In this document: one piece after another, positions 27,158 to 35,333 of the stretch
Position numbering within the stretch: the stretch's first letter is position 1
How the letters are laid out: each line of letters begins with the position of its first letter
Source: JBBQZO01 sp038207625
GTDB lineage: Bacteria; Pseudomonadota; Gammaproteobacteria; Burkholderiales; Burkholderiaceae_D
NCBI GenBank assembly: GCA_038207625.1
Contig: JBBQZO010000014.1
Location: 1-64,000 of the forward strand
Reading direction: 5' to 3'
Length of the DNA stretch: 64,000 nucleotides
Position numbers and translations under genes: made by a program
Notes under the pieces: model-generated
What the model was told of the DNA's origin: nothing
What the model saw: the letters and a program-made list of their open reading frames with translations, nothing else
Database searches by the model: none

Positions 27158-27943
27158 ATGTCCTTGCCCGCTATTCCTCCCGCCATCATCGACACGCTGG
27201 TCCTGGCCGACCCGTCCTGGCACCCCTGCCTGATGCGTGCGCTGCAGGCGATGGCGAAAGCCGATCCGGCCTACCTGCCCGCCTTGGCAAACGACAGCTA
27301 TTTGCCGACCGGGCAGCGGATGTTCGCCGCCTTCGCCTTGCCGCTGGCCGATGTACGCTATGTGCTGGTGGGCGAGGGGCCGTATCCGCGCGCCGCCAGC
27401 GCCACCGGCGTGTGCTTCATGGACGGCGCCGTGGGTGAACTCTGGTCCAGCGCGGGCTTGTCGAAGCCGGTCAACCGCGCCACCTCGCTGCGCAATTTCA
27501 TCAAGCTGCTGCTGGTGGCCGACGGTCAGCTGACGGCCAGCGACAGCAGCGGTGCGGCGATGGCGGCGGTGGCCCACAATGCCCAGCGCAGCGGCGTGAT
27601 CCACAGCCTGGCCGAGCTGCAGCAGAACCTGACGGCGCACGGCGTCTTGCTGCTCAACGCGGCGCTGGTGTTTCGCCCCCACGTGGCGCCGGTGCGCGAA
27701 GCGCGCGCCTGGTTGCCGCTGCTGCAAACGGTGCTGGCCACGCTGGCCGAGGCGCATCCCGCCACGCCGCCGCGCCTGGTGCTGTGGGGAAAAATCGCCG
27801 AACAAGTCCAGCGCTTACCCGATTCGGCGCGCTTCCCGCACAGCGTGTCCGAGCATCCGTACAATCTGTCGTTCATCGGCAATGCCGACATGCAAGCCTT
27901 GTTCGGACCCATGCAGTTGCTGCGCGCTACCGACGCGGCCTAG
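27158..27943 (+). CDS. uracil-DNA glycosylase-like protein lacking the catalytic Asp
   Basis: 261 residues (alternative start at 27131). The order of elements is that of family-1 uracil-DNA glycosylase: RYVLVGEGPYPRAASATGVC in place of GQDPYH, SLRNFIKLLL, a central GVLLLNAALVFRP matching the LLLN motif, RLVLWGKIA, and SEHPYNLSF in place of HPSPLS. The water-activating Asp of GQDPY is Gly here; the C-terminal His is kept. So it is either an inactive or altered member, or uses another residue. It is not the housekeeping Ung without further proof. Upstream residues look untranslated. Confidence 0.75.
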   Translation: MSLPAIPPAIIDTLVLADPSWHPCLMRALQAMAKADPAYLPALANDSYLPTGQRMFAAFALPLADVRYVLVGEGPYPRAASATGVCFMDGAVGELWSSAGLSKPVNRATSLRNFIKLLLVADGQLTASDSSGAAMAAVAHNAQRSGVIHSLAELQQNLTAHGVLLLNAALVFRPHVAPVREARAWLPLLQTVLATLAEAHPATPPRLVLWGKIAEQVQRLPDSARFPHSVSEHPYNLSFIGNADMQALFGPMQLLRATDAA

Positions 27944-28086
27944 CCGGCGTGCACACCTGTCGCACCGCCCCAAGCAGTGCGGGCACGGCGGCGCTGGCAT
28001 CGGCCAAGAGGGCGGGCGCATTCAATTTTCTAGCGGCAAGGAAAAAGTGTGCCAGAATCGCACTTTCAGCCTATCCAAGCACCGTC

Positions 28087-28716
28087 ATGCGCGCCTTTGT
28101 TCTCACCTTGTTGTTCTCCAGCGCCTGCGTCCAGGCATCCGATATCCAGGTTGCAGGCGTACTGAGCGGCAAGGCCTTGCTGATCGTCGATGGCGCGCCG
28201 CCCAAATTGTATTTGATTGGCAGCACCGTCGGCGACGGCGCCAAGCTGGTCGGCGTGGGCGGGGACAGCATCACCATCGAGGAGGGCGGCAAACGCGTGC
28301 TGGTCGCGCTGGGCGCAGCTGGCGGTGGCGGCAGTGGCGCGGGCGATGCCGCGCGAGCCGTGCTGATGGCCGACACGCGCGGTCATTTTTTTGCCGACGG
28401 AAAAATCAACGGGGTCGGCGCGCGCATGATGGTCGACACCGGCGCGACAACGATCGCCATGCCCGCAGCTGACGCGCAGCGCTTCGGGATCGACTACCAC
28501 CAGGGCCGGGTGATCACCACGTCCACTGCGAATGGGCCGGCCAAAGGGTATCTGGTGCGTCTGGACTCGATTCGGGTCGGCGGCCTGGAAATGTCGCAAC
28601 TCGATGCCGTGGTGCATGAAACCGGCTTGTCCACTATCTTGCTGGGCAATAACTTCCTGAACCGGTGCGACATGCGCCGCGACAGCGCGCAGATGACCCT
28701 GACCAAGCGTTACTGA
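28087..28716 (+). CDS. periplasmic retropepsin-like aspartic protease (clan AA, TIGR02281-like)
   Basis: 209 residues with a signal peptide ending CVQAS. An N-terminal region of about 75 residues and a Gly-rich linker lead into a single retropepsin-like domain. This has the active-site Asp in MMVDTGATTIAMPAADAQR and the second conserved strand in TILLGNNFLNRCDM. Such proteins act as homodimers, each giving one Asp. They are exported and of mostly unknown substrate. The ATG sits right before the signal peptide. Monocistronic. Confidence 0.85.
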   Translation: MRAFVLTLLFSSACVQASDIQVAGVLSGKALLIVDGAPPKLYLIGSTVGDGAKLVGVGGDSITIEEGGKRVLVALGAAGGGGSGAGDAARAVLMADTRGHFFADGKINGVGARMMVDTGATTIAMPAADAQRFGIDYHQGRVITTSTANGPAKGYLVRLDSIRVGGLEMSQLDAVVHETGLSTILLGNNFLNRCDMRRDSAQMTLTKRY

Positions 28717-28868
28717 GCAGCTTGAGCGCGGCTGCGCGCATCAGGTGGCCGATACCACGAGCCCGCATGCGGCAATCAGCAGGTGAATTGGCTGCCGGCG
28801 TGCAGTGGCGTCGATCCGGGTTTGGGGTTCCTTCGTGATCTCTGATTGCGCAGTGCTACGTCGATGGC

Positions 28869-29294
28869 TCACGTCGATTGGGGAACCCGGAAACGCCCGC
28901 GCAGCCAGCGTATCGGCGCGCCCACCAGCGGCAGTTTTTCCAGTAACTCCTCGGCCGCATCCCAGTAATCACGATGCAGGACAACCAATCCGGCGCTGTT
29001 AAAACGCAGGTGGCTGCCTCCGGCGATCTGGTACGGTTTGCCGCGCAGGCTGAACACAAACAGCCACGTGACGAATACCTGCTCGCCTTGCGCGATGCGC
29101 TCGTCGATGATGAAGCGGGGCTGCTCGGTGTGGCTGAACATGTGGCGAAAGATCGTCTCGATGGCGACGACGCCGCGCACGTCATTGAACGGATCGCGAA
29201 ACTGCGCGTCGGGCGCGTAAAACTGGCCGACCCGGTTCAGCGTGTCGGGCGTGAGCGTGGCGTACCATGCCAGCAGGGGTTCATGATGGTTCAT
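28869..29294 (-). CDS. SnoaL/NTF2-like protein at the end of the lipid operon
   Basis: 141 residues with the cone-like NTF2 fold pattern: LLAWYATLTPDTLNRVGQFY, DAQFRDPFNDVRG, FVTWLFVFSLRGKPYQIAGG, LRFNSAGLVVLHRDYWDAAE. Relatives are small isomerase- or cyclase-like enzymes or binding proteins. Its ATG overlaps the stop of the SDR gene (ATGA). An SDR plus NTF2-like pair recurs in bacterial cyclopropane-synthase/flavin-oxidase operons, so it likely takes part in the same membrane-lipid modification or stress response. Its reaction is unknown. Confidence 0.85.
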   Translation of the reverse strand: MNHHEPLLAWYATLTPDTLNRVGQFYAPDAQFRDPFNDVRGVVAIETIFRHMFSHTEQPRFIIDERIAQGEQVFVTWLFVFSLRGKPYQIAGGSHLRFNSAGLVVLHRDYWDAAEELLEKLPLVGAPIRWLRGRFRVPQST

Positions 29295-30070
29295 TGTGGG
29301 AGCAACAGGTGGCTAATGACGGAAAAGCGCAGGCGGTAGGGCAGCCAGCGCAGCAATTTGACCAGCATGGTAAAGCGCTTCGGAAAATGGATTTCGAAGT
29401 CGCCCGCACTCAAGCCGCGGCGGATCGCGTGCGCCGCCTGCTCGGGCGTCTGCAGCGCCGGCATGGCGAATGCGTTCTTGGCCGTCAGCGGGGTTTGCAC
29501 GAAACCGGGATTGATCAGATACACGTTCAGTCCGCGCGGGCGCAGGTCGGTGTACAGCAGTTCGGCCAGATTGATCAGGGCCGCCTTGCTGGGACCGTAC
29601 ACGCTGGCCGTGGGCAAGCCGACATAGCCGGCCACGCTGGCGACGATGGCGATGCCGCCGCTGCCGCGCGCGAGCATGTCGGGCAGCACCGTGGCGAGGC
29701 CCGTGTAGACGCTGCCCAGATTCACCGCCAGCGTGTGGGCGGCGCCCTCGGGGCTCACTTGCCAGCTGCGTTCTGGCCGGTAATCGGCGGCGCAAAACAC
29801 GATCAGGTCGACGCCGCCGGCCTGCGCGCAGATGTCGCGGTAGCGCTCACCCCAAGCCTGCTGGTCGAGGATGTCGAACGGTGCCACGATCGCCTGCGCG
29901 TGACCGGCGGCGAGTGCCTGCAATCGCTCGGCCCGGCGCGCCGACAGCGCCACGCGCGCGCCAGCCTGCAGCAGATTCTCGGCCAGTGCGGCGCCGATAC
30001 CGCTGGAGGCCCCGATCAGCCAGACGCGCTGGCCGCGCCAGTCGGTGATGCGATGGTTCAGGGAGCGCAT
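29291..30070 (-). CDS. short-chain dehydrogenase/reductase
   Basis: 259 residues. Rossmann motif VWLIGASSGIGAALAENLL (TGxxxGxG type, with A for T), NNAG-equivalent FCAADYR, catalytic Ser in IVASVAGYVG and YxxxK in VYGPSKAALINLAE. The C-terminus is hydrophobic/basic and might be membrane-associated. The substrate is unknown; the operon suggests a lipid. It overlaps the DUF3833 gene by 13 nt upstream and the SnoaL-like gene by 4 nt downstream. Confidence 0.9.
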   Translation of the reverse strand: MRSLNHRITDWRGQRVWLIGASSGIGAALAENLLQAGARVALSARRAERLQALAAGHAQAIVAPFDILDQQAWGERYRDICAQAGGVDLIVFCAADYRPERSWQVSPEGAAHTLAVNLGSVYTGLATVLPDMLARGSGGIAIVASVAGYVGLPTASVYGPSKAALINLAELLYTDLRPRGLNVYLINPGFVQTPLTAKNAFAMPALQTPEQAAHAIRRGLSAGDFEIHFPKRFTMLVKLLRWLPYRLRFSVISHLLLPQ

Positions 30071-30615
30071 GTGCGTCTCCGGAACATCAGCGTCACTTGC
30101 CCCAGCTCGACGCCGAACTTGCGCATGCTGGCGCGGTTGATCATGCTGCACTCGTCGATCAGAAACATCCAGTCGTCAAACTGCATTTCGTAAGTGTGTC
30201 CATCGACCGGCAACAGCAGCGTGTATTGCCAGCGCAGCGCATTGCCAGCCTGCTCGCCGACGGCGTCGCCCTTGACGTCGCCGGCGCGTCCGCGCCAGCG
30301 GCCATCGGCGTCGCGCGTCAAGCGCCAGACACGCCGCTCGCTGCTGCCGTCGTCGTAGCTGAAGCGCTCGTCCAGCGTCAGCGTGCCGGCGTCGCTGACG
30401 CCGGTGATGACGACGTGAAAGCGCTTGACGACGTCGCCGCCGCGCCGCTGGAACATGCCCCAGGCGTCGGTGGTGCCATTGAAGTAGGCGGGCAGGTCCA
30501 GCGTCGGTTTCTGCGCCTTGTATTGCTGAACATCGGAACCGGCGCAGCCGGCCAGAATGGCCAACAACAGACTCGTTAGCAGGGGCCTTAGCAGCGGCGT
30601 TAGCAGGGATTTCAT
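30058..30615 (-). CDS. DUF3833 lipoprotein
   Basis: 185 residues. The signal peptide ends in the lipobox LAILAGC, so it should be lipid-anchored. The body contains QKPTLDLPAYFNGTTDAWGM, VKRFHVVITG, LDERFSYDDGSSERRVWRL and FDDWMFLIDECSMINRASMR, the pattern of DUF3833, a lipocalin-like family. It is almost always encoded with cyclopropane-fatty-acid synthase and DUF1365 genes. It possibly binds or shuttles the modified lipid (inference). The ATG at 30615 has GGAGC upstream and lies 2 nt after the MFS stop. Confidence 0.87.
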   Translation of the reverse strand: MKSLLTPLLRPLLTSLLLAILAGCAGSDVQQYKAQKPTLDLPAYFNGTTDAWGMFQRRGGDVVKRFHVVITGVSDAGTLTLDERFSYDDGSSERRVWRLTRDADGRWRGRAGDVKGDAVGEQAGNALRWQYTLLLPVDGHTYEMQFDDWMFLIDECSMINRASMRKFGVELGQVTLMFRRRTCAP

Positions 30616-30617
30616 GG

Positions 30618-31916
30618 TCAGCTCCGGTAAAGTAGGACGGGCGCCGGCACGGGCTGTTCGCGCCACAGCGCGGCCATCGCCAGCAGTTTGAGTAAGCAGG
30701 GCAGGGCGGCGTACACCAGCGCGAGCGGCGCGCCGCCGCCCATGCCGGGCCGGTAGCCCAGCGTGGCCAGCAGCGGCAGCGCCAGGCCGGACAGCGCCAG
30801 CGCCAGCTTGCCCAGCAGTGTCAGCACACCGTAGTAGGCGCCGGCCGCTTCGTCGGTGTCGATCAGCTGGGCCAGCAACACCGGCGGCATGGCCAGGTCC
30901 GCGCCCAGCGCGGCGCCGGCGCCCAGGCACACGGCAAAATAGGCCAGCGTGTCGCCGGCACCGAGCAGCGCGGCGCCGGCAAAGCTGACAATCGCCAGCG
31001 CCATGCCCAGCCGCCAGCAACGCAGCACGCCGATGCGGCGCGCCAGCGCACTCCACAGCGGCAAGGCGCCGGCCGCGGCGACGAAATAGCAGCCCAGGAA
31101 GGCGCCCGCCAGCGGTGCCGCGCGCAACTGGTCGCTGATGAAAAACAGCGCCAGCGTGGCCGGCAGCGACACCGAGCAGGCGTTCAGAAAGTACGGTGCC
31201 AGCAGACGCCGGAAGGCGCGGTTGGCAGCCATGCGGCGCAGCGCGGCGCGCCAGTGAGCGGCCGGCCGGGCAGGGCGCGGCCAGGCGGGTGCCACGTACA
31301 GCAGGGCCAGCAGCCCGACCAGCAGCAACAGCGCAAACGCGATGCTGTAGGTGCCCATGCGGGCCGAAATGCGCGCCGCGTCACCGCTCATGACGATGGC
31401 CGGGATGACGCTGGCGATGATCATGCCCACCAACCCGGCGCCTTCGCGCCAGGCGGTGGCCACCAGCAGCGGCGCGGACCCGTGTGCGCAGCCGCCCGAC
31501 AGGCGTGCGCCCCACGTCAGGTAGGCGATGTTGAGCATGCTGTGCGCGCTGTAGGCCAGCATCAGCATGGCGGCCAGCCATAGCGCGGCGGGCACGCCGG
31601 GCCCCGGCGGCAGCCACAGTCCGGCAAAAGCCAGCGCCAGCACCAGTGCGCCCAGCGTCAGCCAGCGCGCCATGCCCTCGCGCAGGCGGTCGATGACGTG
31701 GCCGAGCAGCGGATCTTGCAGCGTGTCGAACAAGCGCGCGGCAAACAGCACCCAGCCCAGTTGCACCAGTCCGACGCCGCGCAGCGTGCTGTAGTACGCC
31801 GCCACCTGCACGTACACAGGCAGCGCGGCCATGGCCAGCGGCAGGCCCAGCAAGCCGTACGCGGCCAGCCGCCACCAGGGCGGCGCGCCGCGCGGTTGTG
31901 CGGCGAGCGGCGTCAC
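30618..31916 (-). CDS. MFS/GPH-type membrane transporter within the lipid operon
   Basis: 432 residues with about twelve hydrophobic helices. The family pattern of MFS_2 (melibiose/GPH-like) carriers is visible: LGWVLFAARLFDTLQDPLLG, HVIDRLREGMARWL, and AYSAHSMLNIAYLTWGARL. A GTG at 31916, with GGGAG 8 nt upstream, is the best start; the frame upstream has no RBS. In comparable operons a membrane protein of this type accompanies the lipid-modifying enzymes, and it may move a lipid or precursor. Substrate unknown. Confidence 0.85.
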   Translation of the reverse strand: MTPLAAQPRGAPPWWRLAAYGLLGLPLAMAALPVYVQVAAYYSTLRGVGLVQLGWVLFAARLFDTLQDPLLGHVIDRLREGMARWLTLGALVLALAFAGLWLPPGPGVPAALWLAAMLMLAYSAHSMLNIAYLTWGARLSGGCAHGSAPLLVATAWREGAGLVGMIIASVIPAIVMSGDAARISARMGTYSIAFALLLLVGLLALLYVAPAWPRPARPAAHWRAALRRMAANRAFRRLLAPYFLNACSVSLPATLALFFISDQLRAAPLAGAFLGCYFVAAAGALPLWSALARRIGVLRCWRLGMALAIVSFAGAALLGAGDTLAYFAVCLGAGAALGADLAMPPVLLAQLIDTDEAAGAYYGVLTLLGKLALALSGLALPLLATLGYRPGMGGGAPLALVYAALPCLLKLLAMAALWREQPVPAPVLLYRS

Positions 31917-31982
31917 GCCGGCGCTCCCGGCGCCGCCGCACCGAGCACGCTCGGCGCGCAATCGCGCGGCCGGCGCCGCGGC

Positions 31983-33188
31983 TCAGGCTTTTTGCAGCAG
32001 GAACTGGACAACATCGGTTCTTCCCTCGTCGAAGGCCGCTTCGCAATAGGCGAAGTACAAATGCCAGATGCGCATGAAGTGTTCGTCAAACCCCTGCTCG
32101 TCGATCTGCGCGCGCGTGACGCGGCACTGCGCGTCCCAGCGACGCAGCGTCTCCGCATAGTCGGGTCCGAACGCGTGGCGCTGCAGCGTTTGCAGGCCGG
32201 CGCCGGCGGCGTGGCGCTCGAAGCGCTCGACGCTGGGCAGCATCCCGCCGGGAAAAATGTATTGCTGGATGAAGTCGGCGCTGCTGCGATAGCGGGGGAA
32301 ATATTGTTCGCCGATGGTAATCGACTGCACCAGCGCCTGGCCGCCGGGGCGCAGGCGCGCCGCCACCGTCTGGAAATACTGCGTCCAGTACTGTTCGCCG
32401 ACCGCTTCGAACATCTCAATCGATACCACGGCGTCGTATTGGCCTGCGAGATCGCGGTAGTCGCACAGTTCGAGCTGCACCCGTTCCTGTAAATTGAGGG
32501 CCAGGATCCGGCCTTGGGCGAGTTCCAGTTGCGATGGCGAGATCGTCACGCCATGTACGTTGATGCCCTGCAGCGCTGCGTGCTCGGCAAAACCGCCCCA
32601 GCCGCAACCGATTTCCAGCACCCGCTGGCCGGGCCGCAATTGCAGCGTGTCGATGATGCGCTGGTACTTGCGCTGCTGGGCGCTGTGCAGCGACAGGCTG
32701 AAATCACCGTCGAACAGGGCGCTCGAATAGGTCCAGCTTGGATCCAGCCACAGCCGGTAGAAATCGTTGCCGATGTCATAGTGGGCGTGGATGTTGCGTT
32801 CGCTGCCCTTGCGGCTGTTCGGGCGCAGCCAGTGACGCAGCCGGTACCAGCAGCGCGCCAGCACGCCGCCAAACACCAGTTGGTCCAGCGCCGCCTCGTT
32901 GCGCAGCGCCAGGCGCAGCAGCGCCGCCAGGTCGGGCGAGTCGGCCCAGCCGGCGGCGTAGGCCTCGGCAAAACCGATGTCGCCGGCGCGCAGGATGCGC
33001 TGGCAGGCGCGCCAGTCATACAATTTGAGCACGGCGCCGGGCGCCGCGTGGGCGTCGCCAAATACCATCCGCGTGTCGTCCGGCGTGATCAGTTCCAGGT
33101 GGCCGTGGCGTAGCTTGTTGAGCAGCGAGAGAAACAAGCGGGCGCCGGCAGGCGCGCCCAGCAATTGGGTCGATAGCGAGTGATTCAT
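31983..33188 (-). CDS. cyclopropane-fatty-acyl-phospholipid synthase family methyltransferase
   Basis: 401 residues. The N-terminal lipid-binding domain leads into the SAM-methyltransferase domain with NIHAHYDIGNDFYRLWLDPS, WTYSSALF, motif I VLEIGCGWGGFAEHAA, HGVTISPSQLELAQ and VSIEMFEAVGEQYW. It uses SAM to methylate or cyclopropanate unsaturated acyl chains in membrane phospholipids. In an operon with a flavin oxidase and DUF1365, it may instead make a methylated acyl chain for further oxidation, as in furan fatty acid synthesis (inference). The ATG overlaps the DUF1365 stop (ATGA). Confidence 0.9.
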   Translation of the reverse strand: MNHSLSTQLLGAPAGARLFLSLLNKLRHGHLELITPDDTRMVFGDAHAAPGAVLKLYDWRACQRILRAGDIGFAEAYAAGWADSPDLAALLRLALRNEAALDQLVFGGVLARCWYRLRHWLRPNSRKGSERNIHAHYDIGNDFYRLWLDPSWTYSSALFDGDFSLSLHSAQQRKYQRIIDTLQLRPGQRVLEIGCGWGGFAEHAALQGINVHGVTISPSQLELAQGRILALNLQERVQLELCDYRDLAGQYDAVVSIEMFEAVGEQYWTQYFQTVAARLRPGGQALVQSITIGEQYFPRYRSSADFIQQYIFPGGMLPSVERFERHAAGAGLQTLQRHAFGPDYAETLRRWDAQCRVTRAQIDEQGFDEHFMRIWHLYFAYCEAAFDEGRTDVVQFLLQKA

Positions 33189-33961
33189 CGGGCGGAGTCC
33201 TGGTGCACGGTGGTGTGGAGGGTGGGAGCGGGCGGCTTGCTGAAAAACGGTACGCGTTTGAGCCACAGCCGCAGCGCCTGCCAGTGGATGCGCGCGACGA
33301 CGCCTATCCCCAGCAGCGGATAGCGCAGCACGGCGCCCAGCACCGCGCGCGCGGTCAGCGCGACCGGATGCCCGCTCAGCGCGGTCCGGATCAGCAAGCC
33401 GTCGGTGTCGTGGTAGTCGATGCCGGTGCAGTGGGTGCTTGCGCCGAGCCGGAAGCGAAAGCGATAATGGCCCTGCACCTGGCAAAACGGTGACACATGC
33501 AGTTGCTTGACGGCTGACGCGGTACCACTAGCGCCGTGCACGGCGTCGATCTGCAGCAGGTAGCGGTGGGTTTCGCCGAAGGTGTTATTGACCTCGGCGA
33601 GCACGGCGCGCAGTGCGCCGTCGGCGTCGTGGCAATGCCAAAAATTGATCGGGTTGAACGCGTAGCCGGCCACGCGCGGGAAGGTCTGCAGCCAGATTTC
33701 GCCATCGGCCGCCATGCCGTGTTCATGCAGCAGCGCGCGTATCCACAGTTCCAGATTTGATCCATCGCGCGGGCCGTAGTCGCGCCGGCGGATCGACAGC
33801 ACGCGCCAGCGGTCCACGCCGAACCAGCGCGAATTGCAGGCGTCGAGACGGGCCAGATTCAGGCGCACATAAAATACTGGATAGACGAAGCGGTGCGCCA
33901 CCGGACGCACGCGCGCGTGCATCACCTGGCCGTGCACCAGTTGGGCCGGGCTGGCGCTCAT
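33185..33961 (-). CDS. DUF1365 protein
   Basis: 258 residues. DUF1365 landmarks are present: HGQVMHARVRPVAHRFVYPV, FPRVAGYAFNPINFWHCHD, AVLAEVNNTFGETHRYLL, KQLHVSPFCQVQGHYRFRF. The family is encoded between a flavin amine oxidase-like protein and Cfa in many bacteria and is thought to act with them on fatty acids. The biochemical role is unknown. Its ATG overlaps the oxidoreductase stop and its own stop overlaps the cfa start, both as ATGA, so expression is tightly coupled. Confidence 0.9.
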   Translation of the reverse strand: MSASPAQLVHGQVMHARVRPVAHRFVYPVFYVRLNLARLDACNSRWFGVDRWRVLSIRRRDYGPRDGSNLELWIRALLHEHGMAADGEIWLQTFPRVAGYAFNPINFWHCHDADGALRAVLAEVNNTFGETHRYLLQIDAVHGASGTASAVKQLHVSPFCQVQGHYRFRFRLGASTHCTGIDYHDTDGLLIRTALSGHPVALTARAVLGAVLRYPLLGIGVVARIHWQALRLWLKRVPFFSKPPAPTLHTTVHQDSAR

Positions 33962-35238
33962 GGCAGCGTCGCCCAGGCTGGCGCGGCGTCAAATGCGGTG
34001 GCGATGCGCAGCGCCGATTTCAGCCCATCTTCATGGAAACCATAGCCGGTCCAGGCGCCGGCATACCAAACGCCGCCGTTGCCCTGGATCTGCGCCAGCT
34101 GCTGTTGCGCGCGCACTGCAGCGCGGTCCATGATGGGGTGGGCATAGTCGAACACGGCCAGCACCTTGTCGGGCGCCGGCAGCACATGCGGGTTCAGCGT
34201 GACGATCACCGGCGCCTTGAACGGCAGCGCTTGCAGCTGGTTCATCCAGTAGCTCACGCACACCGGGCGCTGGCCGGCCGACAGTTCGCCGGACAGGTAA
34301 TTCCAGGCCGCCCACGCCTTGCGCCGGCGCGGCATCAGGCGCGTATCGGTGTGCAGGAAGGCGGTGTTGGGCTGATAGCGCACGCCATCGAGGATCGCGC
34401 GCTCGGTCTGGCTGGCGTCGGCCAGCATCGCCAACGTGGTCGGCGCATGGGTGGCGAACACGACGGCGTCGAACAGTTCGGTGCCGGCCGTGCTCGTCAC
34501 TACCAGTGAATCGGCGCTGCGACGCACCGAACGTACTGCCGTGCGCAGTCGGCAGTCGGGCAAGGTGGCGGCAATTTTCTCCACGTAATGGCGGGCGCCG
34601 CCGGCCACCGTGCGCCATTGTGGACGGTCATTGATCTGCAACAGCGCGTGGTTCAGGCAAAAACGCAAAAACGTCGCAGCAGGGAAGTTGAGGATGTCGT
34701 TCGGCGAACTGGACCAGATCGCTGCCGCCATCGGCAGCAAATAGGCGTCACGGAAGGTGGCGCCGTAACGCTGCTGTTGCAGCAGCTCGCCCAGTGTCAG
34801 GCGCGACTGGACCGACTGCTGCAGGAAGCGCTGCGCATGACGGTTAAAATGCAGGATATCCCACAGCATGCGCAGGAAGGCTGGCGAGCCCAGGTTGGCG
34901 CGCTGGGCGAACACGGTAGCGAGGTTGGTGCCGGCCCATTCCAGCGCGCCGCCGCCCATCGAGACGGCGAACGACATATCGCTGGCCACGTTGGCCACCT
35001 CCAGTTCGTCGAACAGCGCCACCAGATTCGGATAGGTGCGCTCGTTGTAGACCAGAAAGCCCGTATCGACGCCGTGGGTGTGCCCCTCCAGCGTCACGTC
35101 GACCGTGTTGGTGTGGCCACCCAGATAGTTGCCGGCCTCGAACAGCACGACATCGTGTTGGCGATTGAGGAAGTAGGCACTGGCCAGACCGGAGATGCCG
35201 GCGCCGATGACGGCGATACGTTTGCGTGTTTGAGTCAT
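33958..35238 (-). CDS. FAD-dependent amine-oxidase-like oxidoreductase (first gene of lipid operon)
   Basis: 426 residues. The FAD-binding Rossmann motif RIAVIGAGISGLASAYFLNR is at the N-terminus. NYLGGHTNTVD and HGVDTGFLVYNERTYPNLVA are typical of the amine-oxidase-like proteins paired with DUF1365. VVFATHAPTTLAML lies in the middle and GVWYAGAWTGYGFHEDGL binds flavin at the C-terminus. It probably oxidises an acyl chain (desaturase- or dehydrogenase-like). In R. sphaeroides a homologous operon is tied to singlet-oxygen response and furan fatty acids (from memory). Here it heads a seven-gene operon opposite a TetR gene. Confidence 0.9.
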   Translation of the reverse strand: MTQTRKRIAVIGAGISGLASAYFLNRQHDVVLFEAGNYLGGHTNTVDVTLEGHTHGVDTGFLVYNERTYPNLVALFDELEVANVASDMSFAVSMGGGALEWAGTNLATVFAQRANLGSPAFLRMLWDILHFNRHAQRFLQQSVQSRLTLGELLQQQRYGATFRDAYLLPMAAAIWSSSPNDILNFPAATFLRFCLNHALLQINDRPQWRTVAGGARHYVEKIAATLPDCRLRTAVRSVRRSADSLVVTSTAGTELFDAVVFATHAPTTLAMLADASQTERAILDGVRYQPNTAFLHTDTRLMPRRRKAWAAWNYLSGELSAGQRPVCVSYWMNQLQALPFKAPVIVTLNPHVLPAPDKVLAVFDYAHPIMDRAAVRAQQQLAQIQGNGGVWYAGAWTGYGFHEDGLKSALRIATAFDAAPAWATLP

Positions 35239-35305
35239 GAGTTTGATGCTTATTCTGGCCGTGGTTGTACTTGCGTGTTAATATTACTACCAACAACATA
35301 TTAAA

Positions 35306-35321
35306 GCTACTGATTAGTAGC
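35306..35321. promoter_or_regulatory. candidate TetR operator palindrome
   Basis: GCTACTGATTAGTAGC is a palindrome with 6-bp perfect arms and a 4-nt spacer. It lies in the 95-nt AT-rich gap between the lipid operon and the divergent tetR-type gene. Its position 12 nt before the TetR start is where an autoregulating TetR protein would bind. Binding is inferred. Confidence 0.55.
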
Positions 35322-35333
35322 GAAAATTTACCG

